This document shows positions 1-7,587 of a stretch of 39,764 nt of DNA, piece by piece (the first letter of the stretch is position 1; every line of letters starts with the position of its first letter). Below the pieces are notes generated by a model. It was not told the origin of the DNA. It saw only the letters and a program-made list of their open reading frames with translations, and searched no databases. Origin of the DNA: an uncultured Fidelibacterota bacterium (GTDB lineage Bacteria > Fidelibacterota > UBA8477 > JABMPR01); the NCBI GenBank assembly GCA_937888365.1, contig CALBFA010000046.1, forward strand, positions 1 to 39,764, in the 5' to 3' direction. The position numbers and the translations under genes were made by a program.

Positions 1-66
1 GGTTGGTGGTGGTGTCACTTTGGAATCTGACAAAATAGTGACTTCACCAATCTTTAATTTTGGCAT
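1..66 (-). CDS. Start of a small gene of unknown function (partial)
   Basis: Only the first 22 codons are inside the window, reading leftwards and starting MPKLKIGEVT. I do not recognise the protein. The start is well supported: AAAGGAG sits 7 nt before the ATG. The leader and first residues resemble those of the gene at 645-1034, which starts MPKAKTK, has AAAGGGAG at the same distance, and has a similar ATAGTTCTT stretch further upstream. The two may be co-regulated or derived from one another. It lies within the putative integrated element. Confidence 0.5.
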   Translation of the reverse strand, partial: MPKLKIGEVTILSDSKVTPPPT

Positions 67-473
67 AGTAAACTCCTTTACATGTGAGGTCGGTTTATTC
101 CGAAGCACTCACTAAAAGGGAAAGAAGAACTATGAGGGGGAACAGAACCCAAAAAAAAAGGAAGAAAAAAAAGAAACACAAAACCAAGACCAAAGAATGT
201 TAAAATCCAATATCCAAAATTGGACAAACAGATTGGTTGGATAGCTCAAACGCAGTCATAGCAACGCTTTCAGCGAATCCAATAAAGATTAGTCCAAAAG
301 GGGTATTGGATGCTGTAAGTCGTTGATACTCAGGCAAGTCCAATATCCAATAGCTCTCTATATACATATTCTTGTTGGAATATTAAAAGATACACTCTAT
401 TCCAGGCCGTTTAGACAACAAAAAAAAAGATTAGAAAAGGCTGTTTAGAAAAGGCTGTTTAGAACTGACAAGT

Positions 474-590
474 AAAAAATAATGACGGAAGCTAGGGCAG
501 TGATTACCCTAGCCTTAGAACTATGCGATATACTCTCGCGTGTACCGCATTCCGTCACGTGCTAACCAGTGAGCGATTATAGCTCCTGGC
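474..590 (-). ncRNA. Candidate structured RNA (three-way junction plus hairpin)
   Basis: By hand folding, TGACGGAA (483-490) pairs with TTCCGTCA (550-557). This closes a junction that holds a perfect 7-bp hairpin (491-497 with 507-513) and a second hairpin (524-533 with 540-549, one mismatch). Next to it, 566-574 pairs with 582-589 with a single bulged base. On the minus strand the closing stem is followed by TTATTTTTT, which looks like a terminator tail, so minus-strand transcription is favoured. I match it to no known RNA family. Alternatives are an origin of transfer or a folded recombination site; the strand and function are inference. Confidence 0.35.
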
Positions 591-601
591 GCAATACTTA
601 T

Positions 602-638
602 AAAAACAACCCCTCAAGCGGAATGCTCAAGGGGTTGT
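602..638 (-). terminator. Intrinsic terminator of the 129-aa gene
   Basis: On the minus strand 638-625 pairs with 619-606 to give a 14-bp stem (two G-U pairs) with the loop ATTCC. A run of five T follows. It lies just after the stop codon at 645, so it ends the transcript of the 129-aa gene. The plus strand has no T-run after the hairpin. Confidence 0.88.
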
Positions 639-644
639 AAATGG

Positions 645-1034
645 TTATGCAATACTACTTGCTAGTGCAAGAACACTAGCGGATAGTGATTGCTTTGGTT
701 TCTCTATGAATCTAGCGGATGTCACATGACCATAAAGCTCAGTCCAAGTGTCATGCTTGGAACTATCCAACTTAAACTCGGTGAATTCAAACACCAATTT
801 TAAGTTGTTCTTGCTAGCATGTGCTAGCATCTTTTTTGCTGTCTCGATATCTTTATCGAGAATAGCGTATGATATATGATCTACGGTATCTTCACCGCGT
901 CTCATATATCCAAGAAAGTTTGATATGGTACGGGCTTCGCCCGTGTTCATATCGTTAAACGTCCTAATATCGCCAAGTGCATTGACGATAAATGTTGTTA
1001 TTTCAACTGTTGCTTTTGTTTTTGCTTTAGGCAT
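645..1034 (-). CDS. Small protein of unknown function (129 aa), integrated element
   Basis: I do not recognise this protein. It starts MPKAKTKATVEITTF and has no signal peptide or membrane segment. It is charged, with a central part rich in K, D and E, and ends in a small-residue tail (SLSASVLALASSIA). The start is supported by AAAGGGAG 7 nt upstream, and a strong intrinsic terminator follows directly, so it is probably a one-gene transcript. The leader resembles that of the partial gene at 1-66. A DNA-binding or accessory role for the mobile element is possible, but nothing in the sequence shows it. That it is a real gene rests on its start signals, its terminator and its length in an otherwise gene-poor stretch. 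Confidence 0.7.
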   Translation of the reverse strand: MPKAKTKATVEITTFIVNALGDIRTFNDMNTGEARTISNFLGYMRRGEDTVDHISYAILDKDIETAKKMLAHASKNNLKLVFEFTEFKLDSSKHDTWTELYGHVTSARFIEKPKQSLSASVLALASSIA

Positions 1035-1214
1035 GGTAGACTCCCTTTGTCAATTAATATTTGTGATCACAGTTCATCTGCAATCAATCGAAAGCAAAAA
1101 CAAAAGAACTATGAAATCATAAGAGATATGTGAAGAGAAGAAGAACTGTAATCACAATACCACAATCATAGAGAAGAAAGAGAATAGAGAAAGAGAATAG
1201 AGAAATACAAAGAG

Positions 1215-1263
1215 AGAAAGAAAAAGAAATGAAAAGACCTCCTTATTCTTTCTTTTTCTTTCT
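1215..1263. repeat. Polypurine/polypyrimidine inverted repeat
   Basis: The 15 bases at 1215-1229 (AGAAAGAAAAAGAAA) are the exact reverse complement of 1249-1263, with a 19-base spacer. A second CT copy lies at about 1277-1294. Each arm is all purine or all pyrimidine, so a cruciform or an RNA hairpin could form, but a chance match in a biased region is also possible. Confidence 0.5.
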
Positions 1264-1590
1264 TTTAAGCGGAACCTTTTCTTTCTTTTTCTTTTAGAGC
1301 TCTTTCTTTAAATTCAATACCATAACCATAGAAAAGAAACAGAACCAAGAAATACAAAGAGAGAGAGAAAGAAACAGAAGTATTCTTAAACATAATGAAA
1401 TAGGAACATAAGATAGAGAATAGAGAAGTATTCTTAGAACTTAATATTCATAAAGAAATAATCATTATAGAGTATGGAATCGAGTATGGAGTAATAGTAA
1501 AGCTATCACCTACCCACTCTAACTTCTTCAATATCAATACGTTACGAAGTAATTAGTAACGAGAATAGATGAAAAGACGAAACCACTAGT

Positions 1591-1617
1591 ACGAGTGAGT
1601 GCGAAGCACGAGTGAGT
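1591..1617 (+). repeat. Paired ACGAGTGAGT direct repeat
   Basis: Two exact copies of ACGAGTGAGT (1591-1600 and 1608-1617) flank GCGAAGC, and a small palindrome GTGCGAAGCAC spans the junction (1599-1609). It is the only clear non-low-complexity motif in its neighbourhood. No function can be assigned. Confidence 0.5.
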
Positions 1618-1733
1618 ACTACAACAATCATCTTCTTCTTCTTTGTTTATGATGCATCTCGATTGTTACCTTTGTGTTTGTGTATGATTGTTTCTATTCT
1701 TTGTTCTCTTTTACTTTACATACTGAGACTAAA

Positions 1734-1972
1734 CCAATACCATTGTTTATTCTACTTGATAGTTATATGCTAACCAATTACCGACCCCAATACCATTTTA
1801 ATGTACCCACCCCGATTATACTTAACAAGTCTCACTCCCAATCTCATTCATTTTTTTATTCTCTCTCACTCCCAATGTGATTCTTTTTTTTTGTTCTTTA
1901 TTCCAATACCATTGTTCCCTCTTGTGTGTGGTTATGGTTTTGTTTTTTTTTACAGAAACCAATACCATTGTT
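1734..1972 (+). repeat. Dispersed CCAATACCATT repeat, four copies
   Basis: CCAATACCATTGTT occurs exactly at 1734-1747, 1903-1916 and 1959-1972, and a shorter CCAATACCATT at 1787-1797. Spacings are 53, 116 and 56 bp, all near multiples of half the longest. Weaker CAATACCA versions occur at about 1155 and 1314. All lie in the same orientation. They could be iteron-like or protein-binding sites of the mobile element. Confidence 0.6.
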
Positions 1973-2181
1973 AGGTTTATAATATGACAATTATTTTTTT
2001 TATATTTTTTTAAAATAAAATTTGATAATGGAGTTGCACTTTTTAAATTTCTTTCGAAACGAAGTGAGAAAGATTCTGTTAATTTTTAAAAAGCTTTTAC
2101 ATGACCAAGGTTCTTTCTTTTCTTTATGTTACTTTCTTTTCTTTCTTTAAAATCGTGAAAATCGTGAAAATGTTTTTTTGA

Positions 2182-3165
2182 TTAATTTTCGAGAATTTGG
2201 GCGATATTGATGTAATCGGATTTGAGTAATCTCAGGTAGTGTTTTTCGGTGATGGTAACGGATGAGTGTCTGAGGTATTTTGATACTTCATAGATACCAA
2301 CACCACGTTTAATGAGAATGGCCCCACATGTTCGTCTGAATGAATGTGCTGTGAAAGGTATGTTAAGGGTATTGGATATGGCTTTGATATGATCTTTGAC
2401 GTATGAGTAGTGATAATTGAAAAGGAGTGGTTCAGTTCCACGTCTTCGTTCAATAATTGCACTCGCATCTTTATTCAACCAAAGCTTTTCGTGAGATTTA
2501 TTGTTTTTAGTGTCTAGGAGCTCGATGTAGGCCGTATGAACCTGTTCCCAAGGTGTATGTATCACTTCGCGTATTCTCGCGCCTGTATGCAATAATACTG
2601 TCATGAGTTCTCTTAGGTCTTGGTCTGCAGCTTCCATAATGAGCTTGAGTTGTTTATCATTTAGCCAGGTTGCTTTGCTATCGATTAGATGTTCCGACTG
2701 TAGATGCCATTTAGGGGTCTTGGTAATGACTTCTGTTTCCTTGAGCCAGTTGACAAATGCTCGGGTATGACGAATAATGGAGTTGTAGGTGGCTGTAACT
2801 TTAGTCCTGAGCATCTTACTTTGCCACTCTTGGTATAGGGAAATGGTGATGTCTTCGGGATGAGAATGACCGTATTCGTTGACGAAGTATTTAAGCAGGT
2901 GTAGGTATGTCTCATAGGAAGATTTCTTCACTGTGACCTGTTTATATTCCAAAAAAGATAGGTAGTAGGATTCAATTGTCTTTGTAGGCTTTGGTGGTGG
3001 AAATTCTTTCTCTATAGTTTCCTGAGCCACGTACTTTGCAAGGAGTCTTTTCGCCTGTGTTTGGGTGACGTGGGCGGTGACCTGTTTTTCTTTTCCGTCA
3101 ACCGTATATCGGATCAGCCAACAAGGTTGATTTTTCGCTTTTTCGTTCTTTATGAGTTTTGCCAT
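2182..3165 (-). CDS. Tyrosine recombinase / integrase
   Basis: Site-specific DNA recombinase of the phage-integrase family (327 aa). Residues 1-50 resemble an arm-type DNA-binding domain, about 60-160 the core-binding SAM-like domain, and 170-320 the catalytic domain. The catalytic set is complete: R197 in TGARIRE, a lysine near 223 in the beta-hairpin, H274-x-x-R277 in HSFRR, H300 in LRHSS and nucleophile Y310 in EKHYLRL. The gene points away from tRNA-Pro, with its start 179 bp from the tRNA 3' end. The gap between them holds direct and inverted repeats suited to integrase binding. It most likely integrates and excises the element to its left. No sign of truncation. Which element type it serves cannot be told. 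Confidence 0.95.
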   Translation of the reverse strand: MAKLIKNEKAKNQPCWLIRYTVDGKEKQVTAHVTQTQAKRLLAKYVAQETIEKEFPPPKPTKTIESYYLSFLEYKQVTVKKSSYETYLHLLKYFVNEYGHSHPEDITISLYQEWQSKMLRTKVTATYNSIIRHTRAFVNWLKETEVITKTPKWHLQSEHLIDSKATWLNDKQLKLIMEAADQDLRELMTVLLHTGARIREVIHTPWEQVHTAYIELLDTKNNKSHEKLWLNKDASAIIERRRGTEPLLFNYHYSYVKDHIKAISNTLNIPFTAHSFRRTCGAILIKRGVGIYEVSKYLRHSSVTITEKHYLRLLKSDYINIAQILEN

Positions 3166-3219
3166 AAATCAAAATATGATAGCAGAGTATAGGTGTCAAT
3201 TGGTATTATGCCCATAAAC

Positions 3220-3243
3220 ACGTCACCAAATACGTCACCTAAT
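3220..3243 (+). repeat. Tandem 12-bp repeat between integrase and tRNA
   Basis: ACGTCACCAAAT (3220-3231) is followed directly by ACGTCACCTAAT (3232-3243), an 11/12 match, and an inverted partial copy AGGTGTCAAT lies at 3191-3200. Lying between the integrase start and its presumed target, these are good candidates for arm-type integrase sites or an operator of the integrase gene. Confidence 0.6.
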
Positions 3244-3292
3244 CGCGTATTTTAGGGGTAAAAATGGGGTATTTTGGGCATATTTCGGACTT

Positions 3293-3314
3293 GGGGAAAC
3301 TCTCTCGTTTCCCC
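3293..3314. repeat. 8-bp inverted repeat GGGGAAAC/GTTTCCCC
   Basis: A perfect palindrome with a 6-base spacer lies 31 bp from the tRNA-Pro 3' end. On the minus strand it would form a hairpin just after the tRNA, but no T-run follows, so terminator function is doubtful. A recombinase or excisionase site is the alternative. Confidence 0.5.
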
Positions 3315-3344
3315 GTAACTCTCTGATTCTTAGTGACTTAGCTG

Positions 3345-3419
3345 TCGGAATGGGGAGATTTGAACTCCCGACCTCTTGACCCCCAGTCAAGCGCGCTAAC
3401 CGGGCTGCGCTACATTCCG
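3345..3419 (-). tRNA. tRNA-Pro (anticodon GGG)
   Basis: The 75-nt sequence folds as a standard cloverleaf: acceptor CGGAATG/CATTCCG with discriminator A, D-arm GCGC/GCGC, anticodon stem CTTGA/TCAAG with loop CTGGGGG, and T-arm GGGAG/CTCCC with loop TTCAAAT. The anticodon is GGG, reading proline CCC/CCU. CCA is not encoded. The 3' part is the probable attachment site of the element at 1-3344, which would then have restored the 3' end on insertion. Confidence 0.95.
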
Positions 3420-3482
3420 ATATATTTTAAAGCGAGGGAATTAAATCGAGATACGGTTTAAATACAAGATTGATATCAAAGA

Positions 3483-3896
3483 TTATTCGATTATTTGAAC
3501 CAATGATTCTAATTCATTTTTCAAACGCGTTAAAAAAGCAACATATTGATCTTTTAATGAGTCGTTAGTTTGCGTATCATTCGATGGTTTGCTTCCATTC
3601 GAGTCCTTATTAAGAGCAAGGCTTGAGATATCATAGGCTAAACCTGCACTATGAATTTCTTTTAGCTTCTGACGTGCGCCATCAATGGTGTATTTGCGCT
3701 CATACAACAGAATCTTTATAAACTGAATAAGCTCGATATCTTTTTCGCGATAGGTACGATTTCCTGATCGATTCTTGGCAGGCGTAAGTTGGGGAAACTC
3801 GGATTCCCAGTATCTTAGGACATACTGCTTTAATCCTGTTATGGTGCTTACTTCTCCAATTGAGTGATAAAGCTTCTTAATATTTGGATTTGTCAT
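3483..3896 (-). CDS. MerR-family transcriptional regulator
   Basis: A 137-aa DNA-binding regulator. Residues 9-80 form a MerR winged helix-turn-helix: YHSIGEVSTITGL, then YVLRYWESEFPQLTP, then RTYREKDIELIQFIKILLYE. The C-terminal 55 residues are polar, lack the cysteines of metal sensors and end in a short helical, probably dimerising segment (FLTRLKNELESLVQIIE). This short form is common in FCB bacteria and its target is generally unknown. AGGTG lies upstream of the ATG. It is divergent from smpB with 154 bp between, where it may act. The effector cannot be inferred. Confidence 0.9.
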   Translation of the reverse strand: MTNPNIKKLYHSIGEVSTITGLKQYVLRYWESEFPQLTPAKNRSGNRTYREKDIELIQFIKILLYERKYTIDGARQKLKEIHSAGLAYDISSLALNKDSNGSKPSNDTQTNDSLKDQYVAFLTRLKNELESLVQIIE

Positions 3897-4050
3897 AATT
3901 TATTCACCTAATATTATCATTCATTTAAACCATCACTTTAAAGTAACATTCTTAATAGGTATTAATCAAGGCATTAATACAATATTTTCATATTATTTTA
4001 AATCAGAGAGCTTCCTTGTAAAATCATTGTAAAAATCTATTTTGTCGCCC

Positions 4051-4521
4051 ATGATGGAAACAGAACACATAAAGATTGTCGCAAAAAATCGCAAGGCTTT
4101 TCACAATTACGCCATACTCGAAAAATTTGAAGCCGGTATTTCCTTAAAAGGCACCGAAGTCAAATCGATACGGGATGGGAAAGTGACGCTGGGCGAAGCT
4201 TATGCGCGTCCGCAAAGAGGCAATATTATGCTGATTAATATGCATGTAAATCCTTGGGACACGGCTAATAAGTTTGACCAACACGATCCAACACGACCCC
4301 GACAACTTTTATTGCATCGACGTGAAATACAAAAAATTATTAAAAAGATAGAAGTCAGTGGCCATACCCTCGTGCCTCTCATGCTTTATTTTAAACAAGG
4401 ACGACTAAAAATTCAACTCGCCCTCGCTAAAGGAAAAGACTTACATGACAAACGAAATACATCCATCGAAAAAGATGCGAAGCGTGATATGGATAGAGCA
4501 CGCAAAAATAATTTTGAATAG
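4051..4521 (+). CDS. smpB: SsrA-binding protein SmpB
   Basis: SmpB binds tmRNA and delivers it to stalled ribosomes in trans-translation. Visible family features are KNRKAFHNYAILEKFEAGI, the GTEVKSIR segment, the EAYA..GNIMLINMHVNPW core and the basic tail DKRNTSIEKDAKRDMDRARK, which reaches the decoding centre. The length (156 aa) is normal. The reading frame is open back to a TTG at 4042; ATG 4051 (or 4054) is the likelier start, although no clear Shine-Dalgarno precedes it. tyrS follows 15 bp later, so they are probably co-transcribed. The tmRNA gene itself is not in the window. Confidence 0.96.
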   Translation: MMETEHIKIVAKNRKAFHNYAILEKFEAGISLKGTEVKSIRDGKVTLGEAYARPQRGNIMLINMHVNPWDTANKFDQHDPTRPRQLLLHRREIQKIIKKIEVSGHTLVPLMLYFKQGRLKIQLALAKGKDLHDKRNTSIEKDAKRDMDRARKNNFE

Positions 4522-4536
4522 AATTAGGATATAAAT

Positions 4537-5751
4537 ATGAAATTCCCAGCAATCAATGAACAGATGGACGCTTTGAAGCGTGGCATTGATACACTCATTT
4601 CGGAAGATGAACTCGTCAAGAAACTCCAACGTGCAGAAAAAACGAATACGCCCCTTAAAATTAAACTTGGCGCTGATCCAAGTCGCCCCGATTTGCATAT
4701 TGGACATGCGGTTCCCTTGCGAAAATTAGCGCAATTTCAAGAATTTGGCCACGAAATCCAACTCATTATTGGCGATTTCACCGCATCAATTGGTGACCCG
4801 ACAGGGAAGAACAAAACACGTCCGCCCATAACGCTGGAACAAGCCCGCGAATACGGTAGCTCCTATATGGAGCAAGCAAAACTTATTCTCTCTGATAAAA
4901 ATTTGAATGTGGTCTATAATTCTGATTGGCTCGGCAAAATGACATTTCATGATGTCATTAAATTGTCAGCTAATTATACGGTGGCTCAAATTTTAGAACG
5001 TGACGATTTCTCGAAACGCTATAAATCGGGATCGCCTATTTCACTCCATGAATTCCTATATCCATTGGCCCAAGGACAGGATTCGGTCTATTTAAGGTCT
5101 GATGTCGAGCTGGGTGGTACGGATCAATTATTTAATCTTCTCGTAGGCCGCGAGCTTCAGCGCGCCAATGGTTTAGAGCCACAAGTGGTCATGACATTTC
5201 CCCTCCTCGAAGGTACTGATGGCGTTGAAAAGATGTCAAAGTCATTGCATAATTATATCGGATTGACAGATGCGCCTGACCAAATGTATGGAAAAATATT
5301 GTCGATTCCCGATGAGCTTATTATCAAGTATTTCACATTAGCCACAAATATGAATCTTGATGAAATTCAATCGCTGGATGACGCCATGAAAAAGGGTGAA
5401 AATCCCCGCAACGTCAAAAGAAGATTAGCGCGGGATATCATTGCAATCTATTACAATGTGGACAAAGCCCAGGAAGCAGAGAAGGCATTTGATAATCTCT
5501 TTATTAAAAAAGATATACCGGATGACATGCCTGAAACCCACATAAAATGCGCTGATGAAATGAAGTTGATAAGCGTTTTAGTTGAGAATCAAATACTATC
5601 CTCAAATGGGGAAGTGCGACGCATGTTTAAGCAAAACGCCATCTCCATCAACGGCGAAAAAGAGAGTGATGAAATGTATAAATTTAACGAATGTGGTGAA
5701 TTCGTTGTTAAAGTCGGAAAACGTAAATTTTTAAGGATTCTATGCGTATAA
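4537..5751 (+). CDS. tyrS: Tyrosyl-tRNA synthetase
   Basis: Class I aminoacyl-tRNA synthetase that charges tRNA-Tyr. The HIGH signature is at residues 54-57 in PDLHIGHA and KMSKS at 232-236. The tyrosine pocket region (SDVELGGTDQLFNLLVGR) is clear, and residues about 340-404 form an S4 RNA-binding domain. At 404 aa it matches the TyrZ-like subgroup. AGGAT precedes the ATG. The 3' end overlaps the next gene by 10 bp, so the phosphatase is translationally linked to it. Nothing unusual in the catalytic residues. Confidence 0.97.
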   Translation: MKFPAINEQMDALKRGIDTLISEDELVKKLQRAEKTNTPLKIKLGADPSRPDLHIGHAVPLRKLAQFQEFGHEIQLIIGDFTASIGDPTGKNKTRPPITLEQAREYGSSYMEQAKLILSDKNLNVVYNSDWLGKMTFHDVIKLSANYTVAQILERDDFSKRYKSGSPISLHEFLYPLAQGQDSVYLRSDVELGGTDQLFNLLVGRELQRANGLEPQVVMTFPLLEGTDGVEKMSKSLHNYIGLTDAPDQMYGKILSIPDELIIKYFTLATNMNLDEIQSLDDAMKKGENPRNVKRRLARDIIAIYYNVDKAQEAEKAFDNLFIKKDIPDDMPETHIKCADEMKLISVLVENQILSSNGEVRRMFKQNAISINGEKESDEMYKFNECGEFVVKVGKRKFLRILCV

Positions 5752-7406
5752 TTATAATTCCATTTTTAGTATTTTTATTGAGCACGTGCTCATTAATGCA
5801 TCATGAGACATCACAAAATATCCCAAAACTGTTGGTTTTTATTTCTATTGATGGCTTAAATGCCGACGCTTTTAGCATTTTGAAAGACGAATATTCCGGA
5901 GGATATAGAACCTTACTTGATAAAGGTACATTTTACACCGAAGCGTTGCATGATCATGCTGCAACAGAGACAGGACCTGGCCACTCCGTTTTGTTATCGG
6001 GACAATATCCTGGCGAAAAAGGCGTACTCGGGAATAATTTCTACCATAGCATATTGGAGAAAAAGATTTATTGCATCGTTGATGACAGCGCAACATCAGT
6101 AGGAGGCGGAAGACCCGTTTCTTACCAACGTATTCAGGGCGGTACGTTTGGTGATTGGTTGAAAAATGCCTATCCTGAGAGCAAAGTATTATCGGTTTCG
6201 GGGAAAGACAGAGCCGCTGTATTGATGGCTGGGAAACATCCAGATGGCGCTTATTGGTATAACTGGGATAGTACAGGCTTCGGTACGTCGTCTTATTATG
6301 TTGATGCCTTACCTACCTATATTTCTGATTTTAATGCGAAATTACGACCCAATGATTTTAAAGATAGTCTCTGGACAAAACTAAAATCCGATGATTTCTA
6401 CACGAAATATGGTCGATCCGTCGATAATTATTTTTATGAGCGAGATTGTTCTAATCGTACGGATGCTTATGAAATGAATAAAAAAAAGCATTTCCCAGCT
6501 TTTCCACATCGCGTTACCTATGAAGAGAATGGTTTTGATGATGACTATTATTCTGGTTTCGGATTTACGCCATTCTTAGACAAAATTACTATCGAACTCG
6601 CCGAAGAAATTTTAATCAATGAAAATTTAGGCAAGGATGCATCACCGGATGTATTAATTTTAGGGCTCTCTTCGACGGATATTATTGGACACACAGCGGG
6701 TTCGTTTAGTCACGAATATCTAGACGTACAGCTGCGCATTGATGCAATGCTAGGTGAGTTTATGTCTCATGTAAATGCCATTGTTGGCCAAGATGTCGTC
6801 TATGTTTTGACATCTGATCATGGCAGTATTCCCTTGCCAGAATACTTACAAGAAAAAGGGATCGCAGCGAGACGAATTGGCAAAGATATTTCCGCATTTA
6901 AAAAGAACTTCAAAAGCATTATCGATCTAGATTATGGTCAATATTCTGACATATTTATCGAATGGAATTATTTGCAGCCAGCAATCCGAAATGATAAAAA
7001 GCTCGTAAAACGATTGGACAAACAATTGCGTTCTTTCGCAAAAGAAGCAGACTGGATAGAAGCCATCTATTCGCGACAACAAATTTTGCAAGATGAAAGC
7101 ACATTAGATCGAATTGGAAAACTCGTTAAACATAGCTGGAATCCCAACTACGGACCAGACTGGGTTATTATATCAAAGGAAAATTTACTCGGTCTAAGGA
7201 TGCCAAAAGGTACAAGTCATGGAACACCGTATCGCTATGATCAACGTGTTCCGCTCATTTTTATGAGTGAACATTTTGAACCTGGTATTGAAATTCAAAA
7301 AAATGTGCGGACGATTGATATAGCACCAACTCTTGCGGAACTATTTAATATTTCTGTTTTGGATTCAATCCCAGGCAAGAGTTTGCTCATTAACGAAATG
7401 GAATAA
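5742..7406 (+). CDS. PafA-like alkaline phosphatase superfamily lipoprotein
   Basis: A 554-aa periplasmic phosphatase or phosphodiesterase of the nucleotide pyrophosphatase (NPP)/PafA branch. The N-terminus has a lipoprotein signal with lipobox LSTC16. The metal site is visible: D37 in SIDGLNAD, the nucleophile region TETGPGH (residues 75-81, T77 the likely nucleophile), STDIIGH, TSDHG and GTSHGTPYRYDQRVP near the C-terminus. This set is typical of monoesterases that release phosphate from organic esters, but monoesterase and diesterase members are hard to separate by eye. It overlaps tyrS by 10 bp. No Pho-box-like repeat is evident. Confidence 0.88.
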   Translation: MRIIIIPFLVFLLSTCSLMHHETSQNIPKLLVFISIDGLNADAFSILKDEYSGGYRTLLDKGTFYTEALHDHAATETGPGHSVLLSGQYPGEKGVLGNNFYHSILEKKIYCIVDDSATSVGGGRPVSYQRIQGGTFGDWLKNAYPESKVLSVSGKDRAAVLMAGKHPDGAYWYNWDSTGFGTSSYYVDALPTYISDFNAKLRPNDFKDSLWTKLKSDDFYTKYGRSVDNYFYERDCSNRTDAYEMNKKKHFPAFPHRVTYEENGFDDDYYSGFGFTPFLDKITIELAEEILINENLGKDASPDVLILGLSSTDIIGHTAGSFSHEYLDVQLRIDAMLGEFMSHVNAIVGQDVVYVLTSDHGSIPLPEYLQEKGIAARRIGKDISAFKKNFKSIIDLDYGQYSDIFIEWNYLQPAIRNDKKLVKRLDKQLRSFAKEADWIEAIYSRQQILQDESTLDRIGKLVKHSWNPNYGPDWVIISKENLLGLRMPKGTSHGTPYRYDQRVPLIFMSEHFEPGIEIQKNVRTIDIAPTLAELFNISVLDSIPGKSLLINEME

Positions 7407-7587
7407 TGTTACAACAAAATTTCTCACAATCTTCAGTCAGATATGGCAGGACATACGTAACAGACATCACTGGCATAATCTTTTTTATTCAAAACGATAT
7501 ATTTGTGACAACAATAATTTAAGTTTAAAAATGACGCTAAAGTTTTTACATATCGAGATGAAATTATTTTAAAAAGGAGAGGGAATA

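Larger units (their letters stand above)
67..644. other. Non-coding stretch with repeats and structured block
   Basis: No plausible gene is seen here. The stretch holds an A-rich leader (about 120-190), a 12-bp direct repeat TCCAATATCCAA at 206-217 and 339-350 with several TTGGA inverted copies between them, a tandem GAAAAGGCTGTTTA at about 434-463, a compact set of nested inverted repeats at 483-589, and the terminator at 602-638. Confidence 0.6.
1035..2181. other. 1.1-kb gene-free low-complexity region
   Basis: No credible gene on either strand. From about 1080 to 1240 and 1320 to 1440 the plus strand is almost pure A/G (GAGAAAG, GAAAAAG units). From about 1240 to 1300 and 1630 to 2170 it is mostly C/T (TTCTTTC units). 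Within this lie the CCAATACCATT repeats, an inverted repeat of GA and CT tracts, a pair of ACGAGTGAGT repeats, and a short tandem AAATCGTGA at about 2151-2168. The predicted peptides here are artefacts of low complexity. Confidence 0.75.
1..3344. mobile_element. Right end of an integrated element inserted at tRNA-Pro
   Basis: A complete tyrosine integrase gene (2182-3165) lies 179 bp from the 3' end of a tRNA-Pro gene. This is the usual arrangement for elements that integrate into tRNA 3' ends. Everything to its left is unlike the dense chromosomal coding on the other side of the tRNA: small unknown genes, more than 1 kb of gene-free low-complexity DNA, repeats and hairpins. The boundary is placed at the tRNA 3' end by inference; the left end is outside the window, so size and cargo are unknown. 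No conjugation, phage structural or replication gene is visible, so phage satellite, ICE and genomic island all remain possible. Confidence 0.72.

Noticed and set aside
480-600. Integron attC or gene-cassette recombination site
   Set aside because: The inverted repeats are strong, but the conserved RYYYAAC and GTTRRRY core sites are not in the right places and no IntI-type integrase is seen.
1674-1880. A 68-aa frame in the C/T-rich region
   Set aside because: Made of low-complexity S, F, L and H codons, with no ribosome site and no homologous pattern; an artefact of base bias.
1734-1972. CRISPR array
   Set aside because: Repeat units are 11-14 bp with irregular spacing and no spacers of constant size, and there are no cas genes.
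3293-3314. Intrinsic terminator of tRNA-Pro
   Set aside because: The hairpin is good, but no T-run follows on the minus strand; kept only as an inverted repeat.
7333-7572. A 79-aa frame after the phosphatase gene
   Set aside because: It overlaps the end of the phosphatase in another frame and reads through AT-rich intergenic DNA; no ribosome site or recognisable pattern.
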